This document shows positions 12,579 to 24,760 of a DNA stretch of 64,000 bases, piece by piece (the stretch's first letter is position 1; every line of letters begins with the position of its first letter). The translations under genes were made by a program, and so were the position numbers. The stretch spans positions 1,674,001 through 1,738,000 of the forward strand of contig NBAY01000002.1 in the NCBI GenBank assembly GCA_002794775.1. Reading direction: 5' to 3'. A model generated the notes under the pieces. The model was not told where the DNA came from and searched no databases. It was given only the letters and a program-made list of their open reading frames with translations. The DNA comes from Porodaedalea pini (lineage: Eukaryota; Basidiomycota; Agaricomycetes; Hymenochaetales; Hymenochaetaceae).

Positions 12579-13490
12579 GGAGATCCTGATGCCGCTGGCC
12601 TCAGAATCGGCTCTATTAGGTTCGACTCAACTCAGGGCAGTCTTACAAGTATCCCTGATGCATTTCGGGACACTTTCAGTGTTTGGCAGGATTAACTCAA
12701 TGCATACAGCTTGGTTCTGCACCAGTGAGCCACCAAAGTCTGTTTTCGGTCAGGTCTGGTATTGTTCCGAGCCTCCCAAAGCTTAATTACTCATGTGCCT
12801 GAGTTCCAGCTCCGAGTTCCAGCTATTTGGTGTTGTTTGGCTAGAGCCTCTGGTCTGTCTTTGTGTCCTTTGTATGCCGCTCAGAGGCTCAACCCTCTGT
12901 TGGTTATTTAAACACTCATGTAAATGTCTCAATAATAGAAGTTTGTTTCCCCTGAGTCAGTCCCAGTCTTTAGTTCTTGTCTCCGTCGCTGTTCAGTATC
13001 GTTCCGTCCGTTCCGTCTCGAGTCCCGTTTTCAGCCAAATCTTGCTTTCGCTATATCGCCCTCAATTCTTAACCGATTCTCGAGCTCTCTTCAGATTCTT
13101 AATCTCGTCGAAAATCGCTTTCGAACACTGTCTTTTCTTGCACGATTCCGAGCCCGCGTCGTAGAGCTACAAAAATAGCTTTTGGTTCCGGGAGTTCCGT
13201 GCGTTCCGCCAGCCGCAACCAGTGCAACTGCCATATCTCCGTCAATTCTGCACCGCATCTCGAGATATTTTCAGATTCAGAATCTTCTCGACGAATCGTT
13301 TCGATTAATGTCTTCACTGGCAAGTTTCCGAGCCCGGGTTGTCAAGATTGTAGTCGCTCTTTGTTCTCTGACCACATTTAGGCACATTTTGCCGGTTGTC
13401 CTTTTTACTCGCGTCCTTGAGTCGACACCTAGCCCCGAGTATTCCCCTACACTTCCCTACACTTCCTGACACTATCCCCTCCATCAGACA
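12579..13490. other. Unclassified insertion or remnant inside element B
   Basis: This 0.9-kb stretch replaces the missing RT-to-integrase part of element B. It is C/T-rich with repeated GTTCCG- and CGAG-type words, has no convincing coding frame, and contains a possible TATTTAAA box near 12905. It may be a solo LTR of another family, but I found no terminal TG...CA pair with matching target duplications. Confidence 0.35.
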
Positions 13491-15927
13491 CGTTAGAGTG
13501 AACCCCCAGTGGCCGAACTCAACCAGGTCCAAGTCTGCCAGTAGACCGTACCGTCACCTTTCATCACCATACTACATGGTCCATGGAGTCCAGCCGATCC
13601 TTCCATTCGACTTGGCTGAACAAACGTACATGTCACCAGTATACACATCGAAAGTATCCCAGTCAGAACTACTTGTGGCATGAGCAAGGGCACTCCAGCG
13701 TCGACCAGAAGACTTGAAATGAGTACACTCGGCAGTCATGCGTGCTCGCTTCAAATCAATCCAGCAATTTGAAAAACACTACCAAAACACGATCTGAGAC
13801 TACGACTTTGGCCCTGGAGCCCTGGTTCTGGTTTGAAACTCACGAATCAACACGGAACTAAGCCAAAAAGCCAAATCCAAATACCTCGGACCGATGGTAG
13901 TCGTTCGTCGAACAACTGGAGGATCGTACATTCTCGCAGAACTCACAGGTGCAGTCTTGGCACTACAATACGCAGCCTTCAGAGTTATCCTGTACCATCC
14001 CTGAGCAAACATATCGACCCCAGTCACCCAGATAGTGGAGCAAACCAATTCAGAACTCGATGAACTCACCAACAAACATTCAAAAATTGAAGGGGAGGAG
14101 CTCGGTGCTGAGGATCAGCCACAACCAACAGAAATCCTCGACACCGACTCTGGAACCGAATCCGAATCATGATACCCTTTATTCTCTTTGATATTTGTTC
14201 TCATTCCGTTTCCTTTCACACAGCAAACCCCTACTCTCAAAAACTTCAAAACCGCGAAATCCACGAAAAGCAGTACTTTACCGAGCCTGGAAGGAAAAGC
14301 CGAGTCTTATACTTCCATTGTAAAGCACAGTGTAACGCGGTACCAACCATAGACTAAATTCCCTTAATAAATAACAAACAGCAAAACTACCCTATTTTTT
14401 ACCCTTCCCTTTTCCCTTCTTCTTCTTTTCCTTTTCTTCCTTCTCCTCCTGTTCTTGAACGGTCCAATAGTTAATGAAAGATTCCTTGTCAAGGAAGGGC
14501 ATAGGCAGCATCCAGTCCTCAACCTCCTCGTATTCACCGAGACAACACGTAAGCTCATCGACATGAGCCTCATACGCCTCAAGACAATGACGAATGGCGG
14601 CCTGGTGCTCGTGAATCGACACGCAAGACTCGGCGACATTCCTAGCCAATGCCCTGACCAGGACATCGATGGAAGCCACGTCTGAGTAGTCGGGCACATC
14701 ACCAAACTGCCAGACTGTGCTGCTGATACCTATCGGGTCCGCCATGGAAAGTGTGAGAGGAGTGAGCTGGGTACCACCACGCTGCCTGTGGAACCTCTCG
14801 AAGATGCAGCGCATCTTATTCCATGAACAGTGGGTGCACCACTGACTCTTGGGCACACCATCACATGATGCACCCACGACAATGCAAGTGTTGCAAGTGA
14901 GGGCAAATTGAACAGTCCGCCCTAGGTGTACCCCACCTCTGAGCAAATCCGGGTCCAGGCCGTCAGAAACGGCCTCTTCAGGCTTTGCATCTCTCACAGA
15001 GGATGCACCCGCAGCACGTGGAACCTTGGATGGACCGGGATGAGAAGGTCCTTCGTTGCCGCTGGATTCAACCACAACTGGCTTTCGCTTCGTCCCAGGC
15101 TTCGTAGGAGGGACATTAGCTGCCACCGCCTCAGAACGCGTGCACAAACCACCAACCTACATGGGAACAGTCAACCATGAAGATCAGGATCGGTACAGAA
15201 AGGAATGTTCACCTTCGTCACCTCATGTGGTATCTTTGTGGATGAGGTGCTTCCGCTGACTGTCAAAGGATCGGTTTTTACAGTCCCAGCCGGTGCAGCC
15301 AGGAAAGGAGAGGCAGAAGTCCTATGAGGGGGCGTGGCAGGCCCGCCAGTACCTCGACAAGACACGGCACTCGCATCCGAACCAGCTTGAGGCAACAACG
15401 TGGGAGAAACGACCACCCCGCTTTCTGCTCCCAAACGTGCAAGGACAGGATGAGGGTGAGGCTGATGCATACGTGATCCACAATGGGGCAGAGATGGAAT
15501 CGGCTGAGTGGGAGCAGAAGGGATCGCAGACGAAACCGGCAGAGGAGGACCAACCATACGTTGGAGTCAGCCCTGGAGCTCCTTGTCAGTCGCTGTAGGA
15601 TACAGCGCACGCAACGACTCACGCACGCCCCTCAGCTTTGCCGTGCGCTCCTCCTTTTCTCAAGCCTGTTTGGCCACCAGGAGATCTGTACGCTCAAGCC
15701 AGAATTGCGCCTCCTCCACAGCCTGTCTGGCACGCTCAGCGTCTTCACGAGCCCGACACTCTACCCTCTCCTGGGCCTCAGCAGCAGCGCGCGCACACTC
15801 AGCAGCAACGAGCTCGCGTTTGCACTTACGCTCGGCCACCTTCTCCTCCTCCTCAGCAATAAGGGACCAGAGACGCTTGGGTAGCGTCTCCTTGGTCACA
15901 TTCTCCACCGCCTCCTCAGCCTCAGTC

Positions 15928-16361
15928 TGTTAGGCAGGAGTCTGGGAGATGACTCGGACTGGGCAGGCCTTGGCTAACTGTCGTCTGGGACGTGCTATAC
16001 TCGAGCGGGGACTCAGGACATGCTATACTCAGGCTAGGTCATCACGGAGGTAAGAAGATTAATACAAGTCTAAACTAATACAAGGGGAACGAGTCTCACC
16101 TAGGTCGTCGCGGAGGTAAGAGGAAAAGCAGAACAGGGAGTTCATGCGATTCCTGAGACCTTATATAGCGGCGACCGTGAGACTATGTTATCTAAAGTTA
16201 CATAAATGAACGGAATGGAATGAATGAAGGTCATGTGGAGGAAGTGTGGGAAATGATTGAAAAGATGATTAAAGATGATTAAATATAATGAAAAGGAGCG
16301 ATTAAAAGAAAAGGAATGATAAAAGAAAAATAAAAGAAAGGAAAGGTTTGAGTCCTGACAT
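15928..16361 (-). repeat. 3' LTR of element D
   Basis: A 434-bp copy, left side, running TGTTAGGCAGG to GAGTCCTGACA. It contains the TATA box and the downstream GTTCTGCTTTT on the minus strand. It adjoins the polypurine tract of pol (complement of TTACCCCCCCC, 16362-16372). Confidence 0.92.
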
Positions 16362-16441
16362 TACCCCCCCCTCAAGGTTGGGCATCCCGACCAACCAAGG
16401 TCGCGGTCATCTGGCTCGGTGTCTACGAAGAGTGGACGGAG

Positions 16442-19400
16442 TCATTGGCGAGGAATGTTGAGTTTTCGAGGAGCGCCAGGGTGTTTCTGGTAGAACTCTG
16501 CGATTGCCTCCTTTGCGTTCTCACCAAAGTCCATCTCCGGCTGCCAAGTTGGTTTGTTGTATCCGACCCACTTGACAAGGTACTGTAGTTTTCCTCGGTG
16601 CAGACATGAGTCAATAACTTCCTGAACCTCGTATTCTTCCTCGTTGTCAACGATGTCAGGCAGTGGCAGTGGAGGTTGTTTCTGGCTTTTGAAGGATGGT
16701 TCAATGGCGGGTTTCAACAGGGCTTCGTTGAAGACGGGGTGGACTTTCTTCCATTGCTTGGGGAGTTTGAGCTTGTACGCGCTCACGCCCACCTTGTCGA
16801 CGATTTCGAAGGGTCCGTACCACTTGTCTGCTAGCTTCTTTGTCGGTGCGTCCGTGCTGATGTTCCGACCATCCAGGAAGACCTTGTTGCCAGTCTGGTA
16901 CTCCACCGATACCCCTGCTGTCCGGTCATGGTAGCGCTTCATGTCATCAGCTGCCTTGACCAGGTTGTCCTTTGCAACACAATGAGTCTCCTTGATGTGT
17001 TTTGCAAATTCTTCTGCCAACATGTTAGTGGATGAAGTCCATGTCATGTTGAAGCTCAGAGGATGACGTCCTGTGTTCACATAGAAGGGAGACATCTTTG
17101 TCGCTGAGTGTTCGCAGTTGTTGTATGTGAACTCTGCAAGAGGGAGCCAGTCCTTCCAGTCCAATTGCCGATGGTTAACAAAGAGCCTAAGGTACTGTTT
17201 GAGCTCTTGGTTAACACATTCTGTCTGACCATCTGTTTGCGGGTGATATGCTGTCAATGGGTTGCCTTCGATGTGCAGGAGTTTGTATAGTTCCTTCATC
17301 ATCAACGCATCAAACTGCGTGCCACGGTCATGGATAATCTTCTTGGGTAGGCCGTGGAGGCGGAAGATGTGGTCGCAGTACAACTGAGCCATGCCTTCTG
17401 CTGACAGCTTCGTCATCGTCGGAATCGCATGCATCTGCTTCGAGAATCTATCTACGAAGATGCAAATTGCATTGTGTCCCTTTGATTCTGGAAGCTCTCC
17501 GATGAGGTCGACCGTGACGATTTCCCAAGGGGCTTCGGGGACCATATTCAGATGGAGTGGTCTCGACCTCGACGCTCTCAGAGCCTTTGTTCGCTGACAG
17601 TGATCACATCCTCAGATGTACGCTCAGATGTTGGAGAATATCGACACCCACCAGAAGTCTCAACGGACAAGTTCCACCGTCTTTGACGCTCCTGGATGCC
17701 CAGCCAATACTGAGTCATGACACTCCTGTAACACCGATTCCTTGATCGTCGACAGGACGTATACCTTGCCCTTCATCTGCCACAAACCGTCGACCTTTGT
17801 CATTCCTGTCGGCCTCTCCAACTCGTTCTGCACCCTCTGCGCTTCACCCACTCGTTCCAACACCTCGTCACGTGATGTCCTCACCACTCCACGATTCAGC
17901 CACTTCTCCTTGATGAACATGACGCCATCATTATCATCCTTCCCTTCATCGTAGCCGGTCTTATGCGACAGTAAGTCCACTTTGCCCATTGTCTTCCCCG
18001 ACTTGTGCTCGAGGTGGAAGTCAAATTCCTCGAGTTCTGTCCGCCAGCGAGCTTGTTGATAGCTCAGCTTTTGCACCGACCTGAAGTAGGTGAGGTTGGC
18101 GTGATCAGACCAGATCTCAATAGGGTGACGGGTGCCGAGAAGGTACTGTCTCCACTCTTTGAGTGCCGAAACGATCGCGAGCATCTCCTTGTCGTAGATC
18201 TCATAGTTTCGTTCCGCTGGTAGGAGTGCTTCGGACCTGTAGGTGACTACCCTCCACTTGCCCTCCTGTTTTTGCAACAACACGCCTCCAAGCGTGAAGT
18301 TTGATGAGTCTGCCTCGATGCGGAAAGGGCCCTCATCATTTGTGATGGCCAGGACTGGAGGTGAGCAGAGACATCGTCTCAACTCCTCGAACGCTTCTTG
18401 CTGTTCGGTCTCCCATACCCAGTCCTTCTTGCCTGTTAGCAACGTTAGTGGATGGACCACCTTGCTGTAGTCCTTGATGAACCGTCGCAGCCAGTTGCCC
18501 ATGCCAAGAAATTGTTGCAGCTGCTTGAGGTTTCACGGGACTGGCCAGTCTGCGATCGCTTCCGTCTTCGCCGGGTCAGCCTTGATCTCGCCATTACCGA
18601 CAATGTGGCCGAGGTATTTTACGACCTTGGTGTCGAACTCACACTTCTCTGGCTTCAGGTACAGACCATTTTCCTGCAAGATCTGAAGGACATGCCTCGA
18701 TGTCTCAATATGTTCCTCAAGAGTTTGTGAGAGGATGAGGATGTCGTTGAGGTAGACGATGATCAAGTTATCATAGATTAGTCCCTTGAAGATGTGGTTG
18801 ACAAAGGCCTGGAACGTCGCGGGTGCATTGCAAAGACCAAAGAACATGACTGTCAGCTCAAAGAGACCCATATTTGTGTGAAAAGCTGCCTTCCACTCAT
18901 CGCCTTCATGGATCCGGACGTTGTAGTATCCCCATCAGAGGTCAAGTTTGGTGATGAACTTTGCCTTCTTGACCTTGTCAACAAGTTCGTCAATGAGGGG
19001 GAGAGGGTACTTGTTCTTGATCATTCCCTCATTAAGCTTCCGGTAGTCCTGTATTGGGTGTAGGGACTTGTCGGCCTTCTTGATGAAGAAGAAAGGCGAC
19101 ACCATCAGTGAGATCGACTTTTGTATACAGCCCGACTTCAGGTTCTCTTCAAGGAAGTCCTTTAGCGACTGTTGTTCCGTCGGCGTCAACAGATAGATCT
19201 TGCAGTCGCTAGGCTTGAAGTCAGGCTTCAGGTCGATGACGTGATCCCAGGGGCAGTGTTCCGGTAGCTTCTCAAATCCTTTCTCTGAGAAGACGTCGGT
19301 GTAGTCATTGAGATATGCGGGCCAGGATGCCTTGTCCATTTGCACTTCTCTCACCCTCCTCATTTCTTCCACAGCCTCCTTTTCGATCGTGCACTCTTCT

Positions 19401-19825
19401 GGGCAACAGGTGAATTCAATTAAACCCACTTTCCAGTCAACCTCTGGGTTATGTCGTCAAAGCCAGTCATAGCCGAGGAAGATGTTTGATGATGCCAGGG
19501 ATGTTACCACAAGGACAATTCTTTCCTTGTGGTGTCCAATTATTAGCTCGATGTCAACATATTTCTCAATCAAACCAGCCTCGTTGTGCGTGCCATCTGC
19601 ATTGAGCACTGCGAGGGGTCTGATGTAATGTTTGGTCTCCAACCCATACCGTTCGACGAACCTCACATCAATGCACGATCCCGTACACCCCAAATCCACG
19701 AGGGCATGCGCATCCACCTCTTTTGCTTCACTCTCCACATTGTATCTGACATTCAGGAGGAGGTCCAGCTGGCATCTGCCAGTTCCCCTCATGAACAGCT
19801 GTTCATACTCGTTCTCTTTGTTCAC
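16442..19825 (-). pseudogene. Element D pol: protease, RT, RNase H, integrase, chromodomain
   Basis: Read from 19825 down: the protease motif appears as VDLGCTGS (D-L-G instead of D-S-G). RT has FGLCNAPATFQAF and YLND (catalytic Asp changed). RNase H has EADSSNFTLGG and YDKEMLAIV. Integrase has HDSVLAGHPGASK, TVDLIGELPES, IHDRGTQFDA and YHPQTDGQTE. The chromodomain (YEVQEVIDSCLHRGKLQYLVKW) is near 16640-16540. The frame is broken near 17550-17655, 18505-18530, 18875-18930 and 19430-19455. Family role is polyprotein processing, cDNA synthesis and integration, but here the gene is dead. Confidence 0.9.
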
Positions 19826-19956
19826 ACCGGTGGGGGCTTCGTAATTGGAAAAACCATCGACATCGTTTGCATCTACGTATTGTACAGACGGTTGGTTATA
19901 TTTTATTGAGTCCAGATACGAGGCCCCTTGTTCTTCTCGGTCAGTTGCCCCGGTGG

Positions 19957-21039
19957 CTACGCCTGACCACTCGCAAAATCCTGCGAGTCGATGACCTCTT
20001 CATCATCGCCTTCTTCCTCCACATAGTCCTCCACCGTCATCTTTCGAGTGTCTACGACTTCCTCAAAGGCCGACTCCTTCATCGCTCCTAGCTCATCGGC
20101 AAGGAGGCGACGTTCGCCGGGCGCCATCATCTGCAGCATATGCTGCACGATCGTCTTCCCCTGTGGGCATGCATCCTTGAAATGACCGAGCTTGCCACAG
20201 ATCCAGCACGCCTGTCGTCGTTGCGCCTCATTCATTGAGACGTCCATTGGCTGGCCAGCTCCTCCGAAGGTGATGCCAGTCACGTCACATTTGTCAACAT
20301 GGGGGGTCACAATAGGACAGCGAGCTGGGGGTGCCTGCTGCTGAGGCTGGTGTGGTGGAAGTGGAAATGCGCGACCTCGCTGGATTGTGCGGATCTGCTG
20401 TTCACCCTGATTGATCTCGATGGCCTTCTTCTTCCAGGCATCATATGTTGTTGGGACCGGCGTTGACCTCAGTACTCCACGGACCACCTTGATGTTCATC
20501 GCACACTTCAGGCGGTCACAGATAATGCTGTCGTCCGTCAATCCTGCTCTTGTGATGACGACGTCAAGCTTCTGGAAGAATTCGTCAGCGGTGAGGTCCT
20601 TCTGAACCTTGGTTCCGAATTCCGCTAATGCTTTTTCCTTCTGGTTCGGGTCATCGAATGAGGCATCTAGGTGCTCTTGGAACCTTGTCCAACTGTCGGT
20701 GAAGGTTACAATGCCCGCTGTCGTCGACTCCTCCACGTAGTTTTGCGCCCACGTTGCCGCATTGCCACCCTTTAGGTAGGAGAGAGCCACATAGATTTTA
20801 CTTTCCGATGTGGGGTATCAATTTGGGTTTGTGGAGACGAAGAGGAGGACCTCACGTTTGAAGTCTAGATAGTCATCGCCGCCAGTGAACTCACGTGGCT
20901 GGGCGACGTTGATGTTGGGGGTCGGGGAATTAGCTGCCACAACTGGTGCCGGGGTGTTGTTTGCCTGATGGGCAAAGGTGTTTGCAATGATGGCCGCGAT
21001 CTGCTCCATCTGCTGCTGACTGAAACCTCCTGCTGACAT
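19957..21039 (-). pseudogene. Element D gag
   Basis: The capsid-type region has REFTGGDDYLDFKREVLLF, YLKGGNAATWAQNYVEES and a CCHC zinc knuckle (CWICGKLGHFKDACPQGK, near 20200-20150). The frame is interrupted by a stop near 20818. It is homologous to the intact gag genes at 33016-34095 and 50389-51465. Confidence 0.88.
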
Positions 21040-21808
21040 TGTGGGTTCGGGTGTAGGTGTCGAAGGTTCAGGAGGGGTTGGCAGTGAAAGATCTCTACGA
21101 GTCTCATGGTAGGGTCCTGGAGTCGGTGGTAAGTTGACGGTGGACGTTGACGGTGCAGGTGACGACAGGACGGCTGGGGGCCACCTAGCTCTCCTTCCTT
21201 CCTCGTTCGTTGAATACCAGCTATGCCGGATCTCACTCCACCAGATGTCGTATGTAACACCACTGTTGTTGGTCGCGACGTAACTTGGTCAGTCTGGATC
21301 CCAACAGGCTGATGCAGGGAGGGCCCGTTGCTGTTCGTTGGTGAGATCTATCTTGACGATGGTGGAGGGACAGGGATCGGTTGCGCGTTCAATCTGGGGT
21401 TATGCCAACGTTGAATGGGTTCGTCGGCGAAGTTGATAATGAGATGGAAGGAGGCGACAGTGATAACAATTGACAACGACGTCGACGACTGTACATGTAA
21501 CGTCACCCACATCCAAGTTAAGTGGCTTCTCCACCAAAGGGAGATGCAGAGAGCCAGGGTGGGAGAGAGTTTCCCAATCAGGGCATCAACTTGCCCAAGG
21601 TCGAGTTGGTGTCCAAATGTGGTAATAGTCGGTTGGAGGGTTTACGTAATACACGAACATCCGAAAACATCCAGGCAGGGTTGAGGGTTGTCGTTTAGGG
21701 GGTTTACACTTCAAGTCCGTCGAGGGGAGCACTCCTCTAGACTGAGTGAAGGCAAGTCAACAGCGACGACATACGTTGGGGATGAGCCCGGGTGGGGTTC
21801 TGCTTTTA

Positions 21809-22241
21809 TGTTAGGCGGGAGTCCGGGAGATGACTTGGACTGGGCAGGTCTTGGCTAACTGTCGTCTGGGACGTGCTATACTTGAGCGGGGACTTGGGAC
21901 ATGCTATACTCAGGCTAGGTCGTCGCAGAGGTAAGAGGATTAATACAAGTCTAAACTAATACAAGGGGAACGAGTCTCACCTAGGTCATCACGGAGGTAA
22001 GAGGAAAAGCAGAACAGGGAGTTCGTGTGATTCCTGAGACCTTATATAGCGGCAACTGTGAGACTATGTTATCTAAAGTTACATAAACGAACGGAATGGA
22101 ACGAATGAAGGTCATGTAGAGGAAGTGTGGGAAATGATTGAAAAGATGATTAAAGATGATTAAATATAATGAAAAGGAGCGATTAAAAGAAAAGGAATGA
22201 TAAAAGGAAAATAAAAGAAAGGAAAGGTTCGAGTCCTGACA
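21809..22241 (-). repeat. 5' LTR of element D
   Basis: A 433-bp copy, right side. On the minus strand it carries CTATATAAGG near 22052 and, about 30 nt further, GTTCTGCTTTT (22015-22025). The sequence beyond its end (21797-21807) is the complementary primer-binding stretch. Confidence 0.92.
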
Positions 22242-23530
22242 CAGTCTGGAACACGTCCAAAAGGACGTCCATCACGGTAAAAGAAATATGAGTGGCTTTG
22301 GCGCGCTCGGAAACACCACCCCATGCAGTAGAAAGGGAGCGCTAAAAAAGGGTGTATCAGAAGCAAAAACAAGAAAAAAAAAACAAGCGGTGCACCCAAG
22401 TAGCCCGCACATATGCCATCACCTCCTCGCGAGCCTCTTCACTCGACTTCTCGAGATCATCGAGAGCCGAGTTGAAGTCTTCCATACGTGACGAGAAAGG
22501 ATCATGCTGGACGAGACTTGGCAGGACAGACTCGGCAGGGGGAATACCAACTTCACCAGCAGGTTCCCCCTCTCCACCCACTTCTCTGCCCAACGAGGAT
22601 GACGGTAGCTGCAATGGATGTGGGAGATCTGTGCCAACGAGCGCGCCTCCCACATCTCGGTTGCCGTCGTCAGTTTCCTGCAAAAAACCAGGGGCCACTG
22701 GCGCATGACTACTAGCCCCCAACTTCTCCTGTGGCGGTGTCGAAGAACCCCCCCCCCCCCCATCCTTGGGAGATGTGGGGGTGCACGGGACGGTATCAGG
22801 AGTTGTAGCATTGTCCATTGAATGAGTAAGGTGAGACAGAGGAGGTGGTAGTAAAAAGTAGAGGGGGGGCACATTTCGAAAACTACGACAATCTTTACCA
22901 ACAGGAATCACACCCCCACATTACTGGACTGGAACAAGTGCCATGATCGCACTCAAGAAGCATGATGTGGAACCCGGTCATTTCAAGATCACCAAAGTGC
23001 CTGAAACGGTCCTCGATGATCACACACCTCAAAAGCCAATCACATGTTGATCCAGACCACACCAGATACAGCACGAACCTGCCAATCACTCACAACGAAC
23101 CCAGGTACACACTGAACACCAGTGTTCAACAACGAGGCTGCTCCAAAAATGAAAAGAAACCATGAGGCACACAACACACAGATGCTCAACCAAATGCAAA
23201 CACCAAAGAAAATAACTACACCAAGCCAAGACCACCAAACAAAATCACAACTGGCCAAACAGAGACACGGACTGGCACCAGACACACAAAATATGAAACA
23301 ACGGACTAAAAGACAAAAATTTGCCGATTGACCGGCTGCCAACCATGAGAAAATGACACTATTGCTGTCACGAATCACGCACCGAAGGACCGAATTGAAG
23401 CACGTGAAAGAATCACCCGAAACATGCAATGAATGCAAACTCCGCCGACTGATGGCATGACCAATACAGAGAGGTCCTCCCGAAACAGACACACAAACGA
23501 CTCAGGCGACGCATCTGTCCTTAAAAAGAC

Positions 23531-24466
23531 ATGCCATTACTGAAAATGACAAAAAGGAAAAAGAGACAATACCCGACCCTGCCCACAATGGAACATACTG
23601 ACATTACGCCTCCCCATGCAATCGTCCTCAAGGACATGGCACGCTGTATGCCCAACCTGACCCCTGGCAACCTCGCATTAGCCAACCCTTGCCCGATGGG
23701 TGTCTCGCAGATAGTTGTATACGACCCTGCAACGACCTCGTTCGCCAAGTTTGCGGCAGAGTTACTGTTTGCGTTCAACAAGCTTACGCCCACAGACCCG
23801 ACTCTGATTTACATGGCCTACACATTCTGCACACCAAAAATACAAGAGCGACTCTCGCAGTCATCCGCACTCGCCGGAGGTTCGTCGTCTCAATTCTGTA
23901 CCGCAGTCGCCATAGCCAGTCCCAATTATGAGGGCCTCATGCAACTCACATACAAAGAAGTATACCACACGGTGTTCAGATGGATTGCGAGCAGGAAGGC
24001 GACCTCCTACGAATCAGCCCTGACCCTCTCTTGGTTCAACACTGCAGCAATGGTGTCCTACGTCCAACCGGCATACCTCAGCCAACTGTACGAAGCCCGG
24101 GAATTGCTGATTTCTGCAGAAGCTGAGCAGGCCAACTTCACAGCAATGCTTGAAGACGCCGAGCAGGAGTGTACAGCACACGAAGCACAACAGTCGGCCC
24201 TTCAGGAAACAGTGATCTCGATGGCCCACCTCGCCGAAACCGCTTGGGAACAAGCCATCAAAGCCCACGAACTACTCTCACAGTTAGTCAGTCAACTCAA
24301 CAAGCACCACATTGTACCAATCAACCTGGGCGAGCACATGAACTTGATCGCATCATGGAACGACTTCAATGCAATGTTCGCAGCCGAGTATGGAAGGATC
24401 GCACAGGAAGGATCAGCTATGACAGACAGGGAGGCTAAAGCCGAACACCTGGTGCATTTCTCTTGA
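23531..24466 (+). CDS. Uncharacterised 311-aa coiled-coil protein (unit copy 1)
   Basis: An uninterrupted frame of 311 codons. The start at 23531 gives a Lys/Arg-rich N terminus (MTKRKKRQ); the next Met lies about 20 residues in. The middle has FAKFAAELLFAFNKLTPTDP and YKEVYHTVFRWIASRK. The second half is an Ala/Glu/Gln-rich helix (LLISAEAEQANFTAMLEDAEQE...) likely to form a coiled coil. No signal peptide, membrane segment or known catalytic motif is visible. A related but broken copy is at 28360-29270. It is diverged from the minus-strand gene starting at 22818. It may be a gene of an unrecognised mobile element, since the unit is repeat-like. Function unknown. Confidence 0.6.
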   Translation: MPLLKMTKRKKRQYPTLPTMEHTDITPPHAIVLKDMARCMPNLTPGNLALANPCPMGVSQIVVYDPATTSFAKFAAELLFAFNKLTPTDPTLIYMAYTFCTPKIQERLSQSSALAGGSSSQFCTAVAIASPNYEGLMQLTYKEVYHTVFRWIASRKATSYESALTLSWFNTAAMVSYVQPAYLSQLYEARELLISAEAEQANFTAMLEDAEQECTAHEAQQSALQETVISMAHLAETAWEQAIKAHELLSQLVSQLNKHHIVPINLGEHMNLIASWNDFNAMFAAEYGRIAQEGSAMTDREAKAEHLVHFS

Positions 24467-24653
24467 AACCCCCCTGACTCAAACACCTCATGTTACATTA
24501 GGCAAAATAGAGTACCCCTCCATTCCTTTAATAACAAAGAACCCCGTTTTCATTTGACAACAGACACCGACCCTCTCTATTTTACTTTCTCTCCACCCAA
24601 AAAAAAATTTTCTCTTACACCAAACATCACACTAATTAATAACTCTGAGTCTC

Positions 24654-24660
24654 TATAAAA
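24654..24660 (+). promoter_or_regulatory. TATA box of the 194-aa gene
   Basis: TATAAAA lies 101 bp upstream of the ATG at 24761, in the context GAGTCTCTATAAAATACCCCC. The same box is kept in the second unit copy near 29455. A C/T-rich stretch follows, typical of fungal promoters. Confidence 0.5.
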
Positions 24661-24760
24661 TACCCCCTCCTTTTCGTTCATTTAGAATCACCCGCCCTAC
24701 AATATCCCCCTCTCGAATAATTCAACTTTGTTCTTCTTCAATTTTACCCCTTCACCGACC

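Larger units (their letters stand above)
10690..14172 (+). mobile_element. Old, heavily mutated Ty3/gypsy pol (element B), interrupted
   Basis: Pieces of gypsy pol appear in order. The aspartic protease is at about 10860-11160 (DVWLDGKVKVEGLLDTGASF, active-site D-T-G, then FDILLGRPFL). Linker and RT N-terminus are at 11750-12030, continuing after the solo LTR as WFCVVKKDGKSLRIVHDIQPLNA (12479-12570). The integrase C-terminal region is at 13500-14172 (SPYYMVHGVQPILPFDLAEQTY, ending ESES then TGA). Most of RT, RNase H and the integrase core is missing between 12575 and 13490. At least eight in-frame TGA codons fall where arginine fits (11056, 11640, 11742, 13681, 13720 and others). It is a different lineage from elements A, D, E and F, with no chromodomain visible. 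Confidence 0.8.
15928..22241 (-). mobile_element. Full-length but decayed Ty3/gypsy chromovirus (element D), TSD CAGTC
   Basis: The element is 6.3 kb in minus orientation. The left LTR is 15928-16361 and the right LTR (its 5' LTR) is 21809-22241, both TGTTAGGC...CCTGACA on the plus strand. CAGTC flanks it at 15923-15927 and 22242-22246, and the uninterrupted target is seen in the second tandem copy near 27055. Gag and pol are collinear with elements E and F but broken by several stops, and the RT catalytic motif is YLND instead of YLDD. It can no longer move by itself. Substitutions relative to E and F are mostly transitions. Confidence 0.93.
14392..22818 (-). pseudogene. Coiled-coil/Cys-rich protein gene (unit copy 1), split by gypsy D
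   Basis: This reads right to left. The start at 22818 opens a Pro/Gly-rich segment with MEDFNSALDDLEKSSEEAREEV (about 22510-22400). After an intron there is FTTMDVLLDVFQTE-type sequence up to 22247. Gypsy element D then intervenes, and the gene resumes at 15927 with a long Glu/Arg/Ala coiled coil (SLIAEEEEKVAERKCKREL), a Ser/Pro-rich region, an intron near 15185-15145, and a Cys cluster (CNTC-x11-C... CTHCSWNKMRC, about 14880-14790). It ends in a Lys-rich tail (KGKGKGKK) at 14392. The exact intron borders are not all resolved. The product resembles no enzyme I know; the Cys pattern suggests metal binding. Removing element D and one CAGTC restores collinearity with the second copy at 26250-27632. 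It could also be a transposon accessory gene. Confidence 0.6.

Noticed and set aside
23040..23492. A hydrophobic 150-codon minus-strand ORF kept open in both tandem copies
   Set aside because: The region is A/C-rich on the plus strand, which favours open minus frames. There is no start context, no conserved domain and no evidence beyond chance openness in two similar copies.
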